Shown here piece by piece: positions 16,992 through 24,906 of a stretch of 64,000 nt of DNA. Below the pieces are notes generated by a model. That model was given only the letters and a program-made list of their open reading frames with translations, ran no database searches and had not been told where the DNA came from. A program made the position numbers and the translations under genes. How positions within the stretch are numbered: position 1 is the stretch's first letter; every line of letters starts with the position of its first letter. This stretch comes from Parabacteroides sp. An277 (GTDB taxonomy: Bacteria; Bacteroidota; Bacteroidia; Bacteroidales; Tannerellaceae), in contig NZ_NFJB01000006.1 of NCBI RefSeq assembly GCF_002159645.1, positions 56,831 to 120,830 of the forward strand, read 5' to 3'.

Positions 16992-18464
16992 ATGAGAACG
17001 AATTATTCTTTATTATATGCCTGTTTGGTTGTTTTGCCTTTTCAAGGGCATGCTCAGAAACAGACAAAAGAGACGAAACCGAATATTCTGTTTATCTGTG
17101 TGGATGATCTTCGGCGGGAATTGGGTGTGTATGGCTCTTGGGTGAAAACACCTAATATGGATAAATTAGCCTCGCAAGGAAGTGTATTTTTTCAGCATTA
17201 TGTGCAAGTGCCGACAAGCGGAGCCTCGCGAGCCAGTATGTTGACGGGGCATTTGCCTAAGGCCGCATCTGATTTGTCGAACGAAGCTTGCCGGATGCGC
17301 CTTTCTGATAAGCCGGAAGGAGAAATTCCAGAGACGATGTTCCATCATTTACGCAGGAATGGATATTATACGGTAGGCATAGGGAAAGTTAGTCATTATG
17401 CCGATGGTTGTTTATATGGTTATGAAGAGCCGAAGACAAATAAATGGGAACTTCCTTATAGTTGGGACGAAATGCTGTTTGATGCAGGGAAATGGGGGAA
17501 TGGCTGGAATGCATTTTTCGGTTATGCTAATGGAAGTAATCGGCAGAGCCGCGATAAGCAAGTCAAACCATACGAATGTGCAGATGTGGCAGACGAGGGG
17601 TATCCGGATGGCCTGACGGCAAACTTGGCGGTTAAGAAACTGAAAGAACTTGCCGCGAAGGAGGAACCCTTTTGTTTGGCGGTTGGTTTTTTCAAGCCTC
17701 ATCTTCCCTTCACGGCTCCAAAGAAGTATTGGGATTGGTATGATGAATCCAAGCTTCCGATTTCTCCTATGCCGGATGTCCCGGAAGATTGTGACCCTGT
17801 AGCTTTACACGAGAGTGCAGAATTTAAGAGTTACCAGGCGGGAGACGAGATGCCTTCTGTCGCTCATCGTTTATCGGATGACTATGCGCGGAAACTCCGT
17901 CATGCCTATTTTGCTTGCATCAGTTATGTGGACGCACAAGTGGGGAAGGTTTTGAATGCGCTTGAAGAATCTGGAGAAGCCGATAATACCGTTATTGTTT
18001 TGTGGGGAGATCATGGTTGGCATTTGGGCGACCTCCGTATTTGGGGAAAACATACGCTGTTCGAACCTTCGTTGAGTAGTACGTTGATCGTGAAAGCACC
18101 CGATTGTAAGTCGGGAATTAAAAACCGACGGATTGTCAATTCGGTAGATATCTATCCTACGCTGATGGAACTATGTCACGTCCCGTTGCCTCCAGGTTTG
18201 GATGGGCATAGTTTTGCTAATCTATTGAATCATCCGGATGATTCGACATGGACAGATGTGGCTTATAGCTATTGGGGACACAGTATTTCACTTCGGACAC
18301 CGGAATATCGTTTGACCTATTATAACAAAGAGGGAAAAGTGGTGACGGAACTTTATCAATATACAGAAGACCGTATCGAACGGAAAAACATGGCCAAAGA
18401 GCATCCGGAAGTAGTACAAAAGTTGCTTCCGTTATTGGAAAAAGGAGTTACTTTTCCTCTTTGA
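16992..18464 (+). CDS. Exported S1 sulfatase (iduronate-2-sulfatase-like, Ser-type)
   Basis: 490 residues with a signal peptide (cleavage near HAQ, residue 22). Metal-binding DD is at 38-39 in NILFICVDDLRRELGVYG. The active-site segment is SGASRASMLTG with Ser76 at the position converted to formylglycine, a Ser-type motif (SxASR) requiring the anaerobic maturase anSME rather than the Cys-type enzyme. WGDHGWHLGDLRIWGKHTLFE is the second metal/His site. It resembles the iduronate-2-sulfatase branch of family S1. It hydrolyses sulfate esters on host or algal glycans, probably in the periplasm. A GH29 fucosidase starts 49 bp downstream. No anSME is in the window. Confidence 0.88.
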   Translation: MRTNYSLLYACLVVLPFQGHAQKQTKETKPNILFICVDDLRRELGVYGSWVKTPNMDKLASQGSVFFQHYVQVPTSGASRASMLTGHLPKAASDLSNEACRMRLSDKPEGEIPETMFHHLRRNGYYTVGIGKVSHYADGCLYGYEEPKTNKWELPYSWDEMLFDAGKWGNGWNAFFGYANGSNRQSRDKQVKPYECADVADEGYPDGLTANLAVKKLKELAAKEEPFCLAVGFFKPHLPFTAPKKYWDWYDESKLPISPMPDVPEDCDPVALHESAEFKSYQAGDEMPSVAHRLSDDYARKLRHAYFACISYVDAQVGKVLNALEESGEADNTVIVLWGDHGWHLGDLRIWGKHTLFEPSLSSTLIVKAPDCKSGIKNRRIVNSVDIYPTLMELCHVPLPPGLDGHSFANLLNHPDDSTWTDVAYSYWGHSISLRTPEYRLTYYNKEGKVVTELYQYTEDRIERKNMAKEHPEVVQKLLPLLEKGVTFPL

Positions 18465-18513
18465 CAAACCTTATGATAACAGATAAATAGGAACATTGAT
18501 AAATAAGAAGGAA

Positions 18514-19905
18514 ATGAATAAGATGAAATGGATATGGGCAACTTTACTGGCTGGGTGCATAAGTATGGGTTGGGCGGAAGAGAAAACATCGGTTCCACGA
18601 CCGACTCCGGCACAGATTACTTGGCAGGAGGCTGAACTGGTCGCTGTATTTCATTATGATCTACATGTATTTGATGGGAAACAATACAATCAGGCTTATA
18701 ATCGGATTACACCAATCCCGGATATAAATATCTTCAATCCTACGCAGTATGATACGGATCAATGGATTCGGAGTGCTAAGGGAATGGGGGCGAAGATCGC
18801 TATTCTGACGGCTACACATGAGACAGGTTTTGCACTTTATCAGTCGGATGTTAATCCGTATTGCATGAAAGCTTTAAAATGGCAGGATGGGAAAGGTGAT
18901 ATTGTGCGCGACTTTGTCAACTCTTGTCGGAAGTATGGCGTGAAACCGGGTATTTATATTGGTATCCGTTGGAATTCATTCTTGGGAGTACATGATTTTA
19001 TGATGCCGAAGGATGGGACGAAGTTTCAGGAAAACCGGCAGGTGTTTTATAATAAAATGTGCGAAGGGATGACGGAAGAACTGATGTCTCGTTACGGGGA
19101 TCTGGCGATTGTCTGGTATGATGGTGGTGGTCATGGACCAGAATTGGGTGGAGCTGATATCCTGCCGATTGTGGAGAAATACCAGAAGAATATCATTTTC
19201 TACCATAACAGTCAGCGGGCAGATATGCGTTGGGGCGGATCGGAGACAGGAACGGTTTCTTATCCTTGTTGGGGAACTTATCCTTTCCCTTATTCTCATT
19301 CCAAGAATCAGGAAGAGATCTTTAAGAATGATTTCCAGCTATTGAAGACGGGTGATCCAAACGGAGCCTATTATATGCCGGCTATGTCGGATTCTCCTTT
19401 GCGTGGTTATAAGGGTCGGCATGAATGGTTCTGGGAACCAGGTGATGAAGCTCATATCTTTCCATTGGAGAACTTGATGGATATGTATGAGAAGTCGGTG
19501 GGGCGTAATTCAACCTTGATTTTGGGGTTGACGCCAGATGACCGGGGATTGATTCCGGCTGCAGATTCCTTGCGGTTGGCCGAGTTCGGACGAGCTATTG
19601 ATCAAAAGTATGCGCATCCGTTGAAGCAAACGGAAGGTAAAGGAAACATGTATTGTATAGCATTGGACAAACCGACCTTGATTTCCCATCTGGTAATACA
19701 GGAAGATATTACACAAGGTGAGCGGGTACGAAAATATGTGATAGAAGGAAAAGTGTCCGGAAACTGGAAAAAGTTAGCAGAAGGAACTTGTATTGGGCAT
19801 AAGCGGATTGAACGATTATCTTCTCCCGAAAAAATATCAGAAATCCGATTGGTTATAAAAGAATCGAAAGGAGATGTATTTATAAAAGCATTCCGTGTAT
19901 TCTGA
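18514..19905 (+). CDS. Exported alpha-L-fucosidase-like GH29 glycoside hydrolase
   Basis: 463 residues from MNKMKWIWATL, preceded by AAGAAGG; a TTG 18 bp upstream is less likely. Signal peptide residues about 1-21. The TIM-barrel features are LTATHETGFALYQS (conserved His), GVKPGIYIGIRWN, and DLAIVWYDGGG with the probable nucleophile Asp203. A C-terminal beta-sandwich (about 375-463) resembles discoidin/F5-F8-type modules. GH29 retaining enzymes release alpha-L-fucose. Co-transcription with the sulfatase suggests a sulfated, fucosylated substrate such as mucin O-glycans or fucoidan (inference). Confidence 0.88.
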   Translation: MNKMKWIWATLLAGCISMGWAEEKTSVPRPTPAQITWQEAELVAVFHYDLHVFDGKQYNQAYNRITPIPDINIFNPTQYDTDQWIRSAKGMGAKIAILTATHETGFALYQSDVNPYCMKALKWQDGKGDIVRDFVNSCRKYGVKPGIYIGIRWNSFLGVHDFMMPKDGTKFQENRQVFYNKMCEGMTEELMSRYGDLAIVWYDGGGHGPELGGADILPIVEKYQKNIIFYHNSQRADMRWGGSETGTVSYPCWGTYPFPYSHSKNQEEIFKNDFQLLKTGDPNGAYYMPAMSDSPLRGYKGRHEWFWEPGDEAHIFPLENLMDMYEKSVGRNSTLILGLTPDDRGLIPAADSLRLAEFGRAIDQKYAHPLKQTEGKGNMYCIALDKPTLISHLVIQEDITQGERVRKYVIEGKVSGNWKKLAEGTCIGHKRIERLSSPEKISEIRLVIKESKGDVFIKAFRVF

Positions 19906-20040
19906 TGCGATGAGGCGTGACCTTATTGGAATTTCCTGTAAGATGGAGGATGTGAGTATTGTATTTTAAAAATAATTTTTTCACGGAAAGAAGAAATACT
20001 ATTTCATCCTAAAACTGAGAAATTTAAATAGGATTTTAGA

Positions 20041-20122
20041 ATGGAAATCTTTTTTATTTATAGCGGAAACCTTTTTTATTTATAACGGAAATCTTTTTCG
20101 ATTATAACGAGAAACCTTTTCG
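20041..20122. repeat. 22-bp-period degenerate tandem array (site 3)
   Basis: Three to four units (TTTTATTTATAGCGGAAACC and TTTTATTTATAACGGAAATC types), ending in a unit with TATAACGAGAAACC. Closely similar to site 2. It lies 135 bp after the fucosidase stop; nothing else is seen in this 347-bp gap except the nusB promoter. Confidence 0.65.
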
Positions 20123-20212
20123 TTTCTGCCTGGAAACGGAAACGAGGCAGGCGGAATTGAAATTCTTGGAATAATTAGGAAGAGAAAGAGACGATAAATC
20201 AAAAAGAATCAT

Positions 20213-20220
20213 TACCTTTG
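20213..20220 (+). promoter_or_regulatory. Putative -7 box of nusB
   Basis: TACCTTTG, 32 bp before the nusB start. The -33 element is weak. Confidence 0.6.
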
Positions 20221-20252
20221 TACCCGAAATTAAAAGAAGTTCCTTCAAAACA

Positions 20253-21179
20253 ATGATCAACAGAGTTTTAATCCGAATTAAGGTGTTGCAAATCGTTTAT
20301 TCGTATTATCGGAACGAAACGCACGATTTGAAACTTGCTGAAAAAGAATTGATGTTCAGCCTCCAGAAATCTTACAATTTGTATTTTTATTTACTCCTTC
20401 TTATGGTGGAAGTGACGCGTTTGCACCGTCGCAATTTGGATATCCGGAAACATAAATATGTACCAGGAGAAGAGGATTTGAATCCGAATACTCGTTTGAT
20501 AGACAATCGGTTCGTGGCTCAGTTGGAAATCAACGAAGCATTGCGGAAAATGATAGACGCGGAAGGTATTTCGTGGGCGAACGACGAAGATTTCATTAAA
20601 GATGTGTTGGATAGCATCTTGGTTTCCGATATTTATGCCGATTATTTAAAGAATCCGGAAGATAATTACGAGACAGATCGCGAATTTTGGCGCCAAGTAT
20701 TCAAGAGGTTGATTTGCAATAGCCAAGATGTAGAAGAATATCTTGAAAATAAGAGTATTTATTGGAACGATGACGTGGCGATTATCGAAACGTTCGCGCT
20801 CAAGACTATCAAACGCTTTGAAGAGGCGAAAGGAAGTAAACAGCCTTTGCTTCCGATGTTTAAAGACGAAGAAGACAAATTGTTTGCGACGAAACTTTTG
20901 CATCAAGCGCTCTTGCGAGGTATAGAGTTCCGCAATATTATAGACAAACACATGACGAATTGGGAAGCCGAGCGCATAGCTACTATGGACATGCATATCA
21001 TGCAGATTGCCTTGGCCGAGTTACTTACATTCCCGACCATCCCGACCAGTGTCACGCTCAACGAATACATCGATTTGGCGAAATATTACAGTACGCCTCG
21101 GAGCGGGCATTTCATCAACGGGATTCTGGATTCAATTGTCAAAGAATTAAAAAGTAACCAGCTTTTGCTGAAAGATTAA
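20253..21179 (+). CDS. nusB: Transcription antitermination factor NusB (long Bacteroidetes form)
   Basis: 308 residues, about twice the E. coli length. The C-terminal ~110 residues carry the NusB fold (HMTNWEAERIATMDMHIMQIALAELL ... PTSVTLNEYIDLAKYYSTPRSGHFINGILD). The N-terminal extension is helical and charged. NusB with S10 nucleates antitermination complexes on rRNA boxA. It heads a cluster nusB-yajC-ybbR-coaE-DUF5606 on the same strand. Confidence 0.92.
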   Translation: MINRVLIRIKVLQIVYSYYRNETHDLKLAEKELMFSLQKSYNLYFYLLLLMVEVTRLHRRNLDIRKHKYVPGEEDLNPNTRLIDNRFVAQLEINEALRKMIDAEGISWANDEDFIKDVLDSILVSDIYADYLKNPEDNYETDREFWRQVFKRLICNSQDVEEYLENKSIYWNDDVAIIETFALKTIKRFEEAKGSKQPLLPMFKDEEDKLFATKLLHQALLRGIEFRNIIDKHMTNWEAERIATMDMHIMQIALAELLTFPTIPTSVTLNEYIDLAKYYSTPRSGHFINGILDSIVKELKSNQLLLKD

Positions 21180-21189
21180 ATATTATCCT

Positions 21190-21197
21190 TACATTTG
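21190..21197 (+). promoter_or_regulatory. Putative -7 box of yajC
   Basis: TACATTTG between nusB and yajC, suggesting a separate yajC start in addition to any read-through. Confidence 0.5.
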
Positions 21198-21249
21198 CGT
21201 CGTCGGGGAGGAAAAAACCGATGGAAAGCAAATAAATTATATATAATAA

Positions 21250-21567
21250 ATGAATATGGTGAATTTAAGTATTTTATTGCAGGCTGCTGCCGGAGGTGAC
21301 TCTTGGTCGGGCATTATTATGATGGTAGTCATTATCGCCATCTTTTATTTCTTTATGATTCGTCCGCAACAAAAGCGGCAGAAAGAGATTCAAAAGGCAC
21401 GCGAGGCCCTCAAGGTGGGCGACAAAGTCATTACGGCTGGTGGTATTTATGGGAAGATTCGCGAGATTGGCGATGTTTATATGACCATTGAAATCGCTAA
21501 CGGAGTGAATATCCAAGTAGATAAGTCTTCTATTTACGCTTCTTCGGAAGATGCCAAACAGAAGTAA
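21250..21567 (+). CDS. yajC: Preprotein translocase subunit YajC
   Basis: 105 residues. One transmembrane helix (about 20-40, GIIMMVVIIAIFYFFMIRPQ) is followed by the YajC signature RPQQKRQKEIQKAREALKVGDKVITAGGIYGKI. It is an accessory of the SecDF complex in the inner membrane. It lies 21 bp before the YbbR-domain gene. Confidence 0.95.
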   Translation: MNMVNLSILLQAAAGGDSWSGIIMMVVIIAIFYFFMIRPQQKRQKEIQKAREALKVGDKVITAGGIYGKIREIGDVYMTIEIANGVNIQVDKSSIYASSEDAKQK

Positions 21568-21588
21568 ATAACCCCGTAAAACGAAAGA

Positions 21589-22605
21589 ATGATGTCACGG
21601 CTGAATGGACTTGTACGGACATTCCAGTCTACGGTGACAGGCATGAAGGCTTTTTTGCATCGCCAGCGGTGGAAAGAAGCCTTGATTTTTTTCTGCTTCG
21701 TGCTCCTTTCGTTCGGCTTCTGGCTCCTTCAGAGTCTGCAACAAGAATATGAAACAGAGTTGTCTATCCCGCTCAGATACGAGAATGTCCCAGCAAATAT
21801 CGCGCTGGCACCCAGCGTTGCAAAACAGGTGCGTATCCATGTCAAAGACAAAGGCAGCGCGCTCTTGAACTACACGCTCGGACAAAAGTTTCGCTCGATT
21901 ACACTTGATGTGCAGAAGCTCCGCAAGGATGAAATGCGTTACATCGTGAGCCGAAGTATGCTTCAAGACGAGATTTCGAAGCAACTCCTGGCTTCGACTA
22001 CACTTACTCTTTTTGAGCCGCAAGCCCTTTCGCTGCCTTTCGATGAACAAAAGAGCAAAGAAGTTCCGGTTGTGTTTAATGGTTCTATCGAGACGGAGGG
22101 CGGTTTTTTGGTTTCGGGCGATATCTTAATTTCGCCTTCGATGGTGACGATTTATGGGAGCGCGTCGTTGTTGGATTCTATCCAAGAAGTGCGAACCGAA
22201 TTTTTGAAAATTGAGAAAGGGAAGAAGACCTTGGTGAAGAATGCCTCTTTGGAAGCCATAGAAGGCGTGGCCTTTCATACGGAAGGTGTCTCTGTTACGA
22301 TTCCGATTGAAGAATATACAGAGAAAACACTGACGATTCCCGTCCGATTTGTGCAAGTTCCTCCGCAATATACGATTCGTTCCTTCCCGCAAGAGGTGGA
22401 AGTGTCGTGCAATATCCCGGTCTCCAAATTTAAAATGTTGACTGAAGAACTGTTGGTTATCGAGATTCCGTTCCGGCAATTGGAAGAGAATGTATCCGGT
22501 TCGCTTGCTATCGACTTGTCTTCGCGCCCGGAATGGCTTAAGACGTATCGCATAGACCCGAACAAAATAGAGTTCCTATTGGAACAAAACGCCCGCATTC
22601 CATGA
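21589..22605 (+). CDS. YbbR-domain membrane-anchored protein (CdaR-like)
   Basis: 338 residues. A cytoplasmic N-terminus is followed by one transmembrane helix (about 30-48, ALIFFCFVLLSFGFWLLQSL) and periplasmic YbbR-like beta domains (YETELSIPLRYENVPANIALA; LTIPVRFVQVPPQYTIRSFPQEVEVS). In Firmicutes YbbR/CdaR regulates the c-di-AMP cyclase CdaA; no cdaA is beside this gene, so the role here is unproven. It overlaps coaE by 4 bp (ATGA). Confidence 0.85.
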   Translation: MMSRLNGLVRTFQSTVTGMKAFLHRQRWKEALIFFCFVLLSFGFWLLQSLQQEYETELSIPLRYENVPANIALAPSVAKQVRIHVKDKGSALLNYTLGQKFRSITLDVQKLRKDEMRYIVSRSMLQDEISKQLLASTTLTLFEPQALSLPFDEQKSKEVPVVFNGSIETEGGFLVSGDILISPSMVTIYGSASLLDSIQEVRTEFLKIEKGKKTLVKNASLEAIEGVAFHTEGVSVTIPIEEYTEKTLTIPVRFVQVPPQYTIRSFPQEVEVSCNIPVSKFKMLTEELLVIEIPFRQLEENVSGSLAIDLSSRPEWLKTYRIDPNKIEFLLEQNARIP

Positions 22606-23183
22606 TACGTATCGGCATTACAGGCGGCATAGGAAGTGGAAAGTCGGTAGTAGCACGTCTTCTTACGCTCTTTGGTGTCCCGGTTTATATTGCGGATGAA
22701 GAGAGTAAACGACTGACGAATACTTCGCCCCTTATCCGCGAAGGTTTGTGTACTCTCTTTGGTCCTTCTATTTATACGGAAGAGGGATTAGATAAATCTC
22801 GGCTTGCGGCGGCGATATTCTCCGACCGGGAGAATCTAGGCCGGGTGAATCGTCTCATTCATCCAGTAGTACATCAGGATTTCGAAGCTTGGTGCTGTCG
22901 GCAATCGTCGTCTTGCTGTGCCCTTGAGTCGGCTATTCTCTTCGAATCCGGTTTCGACCGCGTGGTGGATGTCCGCCTCATGGTTTATGCTCCGCTCGAT
23001 GTTCGCCTTCGTCGGGCGATGTTGCGCGATCAAGTCTCGCGCGAAGCGCTGCTCCGCCGCATTCAAAACCAGATGCCCGACGAGGAGAAACGTCGTTTGG
23101 CTGATTATGTCATCATCAACGACGGTCATGCAGCATTGCTTCCGCAAGTAGAGCAATTTCTTCAAATGTTCTTTTCGACTTGA
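22602..23183 (+). CDS. coaE: Dephospho-CoA kinase
   Basis: 193 residues. P-loop GITGGIGSGKSVVARLL at the N-terminus, DEESKRLT, the lid segment RRAMLRDQVSREALLRRIQNQMP and a C-terminal ADYVIINDG, all typical of CoaE. It catalyses the last step of coenzyme A synthesis. It is translationally coupled to the YbbR gene by an ATGA overlap. Confidence 0.95.
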   Translation: MIRIGITGGIGSGKSVVARLLTLFGVPVYIADEESKRLTNTSPLIREGLCTLFGPSIYTEEGLDKSRLAAAIFSDRENLGRVNRLIHPVVHQDFEAWCCRQSSSCCALESAILFESGFDRVVDVRLMVYAPLDVRLRRAMLRDQVSREALLRRIQNQMPDEEKRRLADYVIINDGHAALLPQVEQFLQMFFST

Positions 23184-23339
23184 AAAAAGCTTTGTGATAT
23201 CCGATTAGCTGTTGAGGAAGACGGAATTTTTGTAAAAACCGTACTTTTCTGATAGGGTGTTTCTTTTATTCCATGGCTCCTTGTTTGGGTTTATTCACTT
23301 TTCTTTGTCTCGATTCTTTATTCCTCTCGCTTTTTTTCA

Positions 23340-23347
23340 TACCTTTG
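23340..23347 (+). promoter_or_regulatory. Putative -7 box of the DUF5606 gene
   Basis: TACCTTTG, 40 bp upstream of the start codon at 23388. Confidence 0.6.
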
Positions 23348-23387
23348 CGCCCGCATTCGTTTTATTCATTTAAAAGAAAAGATTATT

Positions 23388-23834
23388 ATGTTGAAAGCAA
23401 TTTTGGCTATATCGGGGCGTCCGGGTTTGTTCCGGTTGTTTTCCCATGGAAAGAACATGCTAATTGTAGAATCGTTGGCTACGCACAAAAAAGTGCCGGC
23501 ATATGCGCAAGACAAGGTGATTTCGCTGGGTGATATCTCTATCTATACGAACGAAGGAGAGACCCCGTTGTATGAAGTGTTAACGAGCATCCAAACGAAG
23601 GAGAACGGGGCTAAGGCTTCTATCCCGACTTCGGCAAAACCGGATGAACTCCGGGCTTACATGGCTGAGGTGCTTCCGGATTTCGACCGCGAACGTGTGC
23701 ATCCGAGTGATATCAAGAAGATTATCATGTGGTATAATCAGTTGCTCGAAGCAGGCATTACGAATTTTAGACCGGTGGAAGAGACTGCTGAGGCGCCAGC
23801 GGAAAACAACGAGGCGACTCCGGCTGAGGCCTAA
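23388..23834 (+). CDS. DUF5606 family protein
   Basis: 148 residues, recognisable as the conserved Bacteroidetes DUF5606 family. It has an N-terminal SH3-like beta region (ILAISGRPGLFRLFSHGKNMLIVESL), a helical middle (PDELRAYMAEVLPDFDRERVHPSDIKKIIMWYNQLLEAG) and an acidic Ala/Glu-rich tail. Cytoplasmic; function unknown. Family members often sit near coaE and nusB, as here. A strong terminator follows. Confidence 0.85.
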   Translation: MLKAILAISGRPGLFRLFSHGKNMLIVESLATHKKVPAYAQDKVISLGDISIYTNEGETPLYEVLTSIQTKENGAKASIPTSAKPDELRAYMAEVLPDFDRERVHPSDIKKIIMWYNQLLEAGITNFRPVEETAEAPAENNEATPAEA

Positions 23835-23855
23835 GTAATTAGCAAGGGAATTTTG

Positions 23856-23917
23856 AAAGCAGAGACTCAAAGACGCAGCTTTAGTATATCGGGCTGTCTC
23901 TTGGGTCTCTGCTTTTT
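23856..23917 (+). terminator. Terminator of the nusB...DUF5606 cluster
   Basis: Outer stem AAAGCAGAGAC / GTCTCTGCTTT (23856-23866 with 23905-23915) with an inner GC-rich arm, followed by T residues. Confidence 0.8.
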
Positions 23918-23926
23918 GGTTTCCAG

Positions 23927-24241
23927 CTATGAACGGAAAGCAGCGTAGAGCTGGAAGATAGCAGCTATCGTGAGGAAGACGACCCAATCGTTTCCACCGC
24001 GAAACATCAGGCCCGACGAGATGATCATCAGTAAAGCGGCTATACGTTGGAAGCGGAGCATTCGTCGCGCATGTAGGTCTTTGTTATCAGCTTGGGCCGT
24101 GAGTTGACAAACGGCGTAACTGGCAGTTCCGACAGCAAATAGATAGGGTGCGATTTCATATCCTACAAACCAGAGTACTGCGCCCAATAGGATACCGATG
24201 GCTCCGATGCCAAATAATAAGTTCCGTATTGTCTGTTTCAT
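23927..24241 (-). CDS. Small inner-membrane protein
   Basis: 104 residues with three to four hydrophobic segments (about 7-27, 30-48, 66-80, 85-102) and a short basic loop NKDLHARRMLRFQRI. I do not recognise a named family. It starts directly after the ftsB stop, so it is the second gene of that operon. Confidence 0.75.
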   Translation of the reverse strand: MKQTIRNLLFGIGAIGILLGAVLWFVGYEIAPYLFAVGTASYAVCQLTAQADNKDLHARRMLRFQRIAALLMIISSGLMFRGGNDWVVFLTIAAIFQLYAAFRS

Positions 24242-24547
24242 TTAGTCTTCCTTTATAATATAGACATCTTCGTTTTCGCGCTTCATGAAATATTCTTCGC
24301 GGGCAAAACGTTCCAAACCCTCTTTATCGGTGCGCAGTTCGTCCAGCTTTTTCCGATTTGTTTCTATTTCGTCGCGATAAAACTTAATTTCTTTTTCTAA
24401 ATTGCGGATACGCTCGTCGTACATATAGCGTTTGTATAAGTTACTATCGCTATCGAGGCACATCAAGAGAAAAACGCCTAACGTGACCAGCACATATTTG
24501 TTAATCCATGCCAAGTATTTCGTATAAAAACGTTTCAACCAATCCAT
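24242..24547 (-). CDS. Septum formation initiator family protein (FtsB/DivIC-like)
   Basis: 101 residues: a short cytoplasmic start, one transmembrane helix (about 17-32, YVLVTLGVFLLMCL), a coiled coil (IRNLEKEIKFYRDEIETNRKKLDEL) and a C-terminal motif GLERFAREEYFMKRENEDVYII typical of FtsB/DivIC. It is a cell-division protein of the FtsQLB type. A consensus -7 box lies 21 bp upstream. Confidence 0.88.
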   Translation of the reverse strand: MDWLKRFYTKYLAWINKYVLVTLGVFLLMCLDSDSNLYKRYMYDERIRNLEKEIKFYRDEIETNRKKLDELRTDKEGLERFAREEYFMKRENEDVYIIKED

Positions 24548-24567
24548 ATCTTTTTGTTCTTTCTCTG

Positions 24568-24575
24568 CAAAGGTA
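24568..24575 (-). promoter_or_regulatory. Putative -7 box of the ftsB-like gene
   Basis: TACCTTTG on the minus strand. The remaining ~250 bp up to the hppA terminator hold one ATTATCGTTATAA motif (about 24757) like those in the 22-bp arrays and no gene. Confidence 0.6.
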
Positions 24576-24829
24576 CGTTTTTAATTGGGAATGGACTTAT
24601 TTTGTGTAGGAAATTTATCGAATTGGAAACCTCGTAAGAACAAGAGTAGCAAAAATCTTTCTGTTTTTATCAGGAATTGATTTTTGCAACTTTCATGAAA
24701 AAAGAGGTTTTTTACAACCTATTCTTATTCATTCAACAGCGGTGAATGACAGGAATTATCGTTATAAAGTAGGGAGATGTGAGGCTTAGATGAGAAGGTT
24801 TGTTCGTGATGGAAGATGTGTGCATGTAT

Positions 24830-24878
24830 AAAAAACGGAGACACGAAGCGAGAGATTGCTTCTCTTTCCGTGTCTCCG
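24830..24878 (-). terminator. Terminator of hppA
   Basis: 10-bp perfect outer stem CGGAGACACG / CGTGTCTCCG (24836-24845 and 24869-24878) with an inner GAGAAGCAATCTCTC hairpin, then six T on the minus strand. Confidence 0.88.
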
Positions 24879-24906
24879 AAAATATGTAATTAAGTCTATC
24901 TATCCA

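Noticed and set aside
22126..22479. Antisense frames within ybbR and other genes
   Set aside because: They are opposite-strand shadows of well-supported genes, without start sites or recognisable domains.
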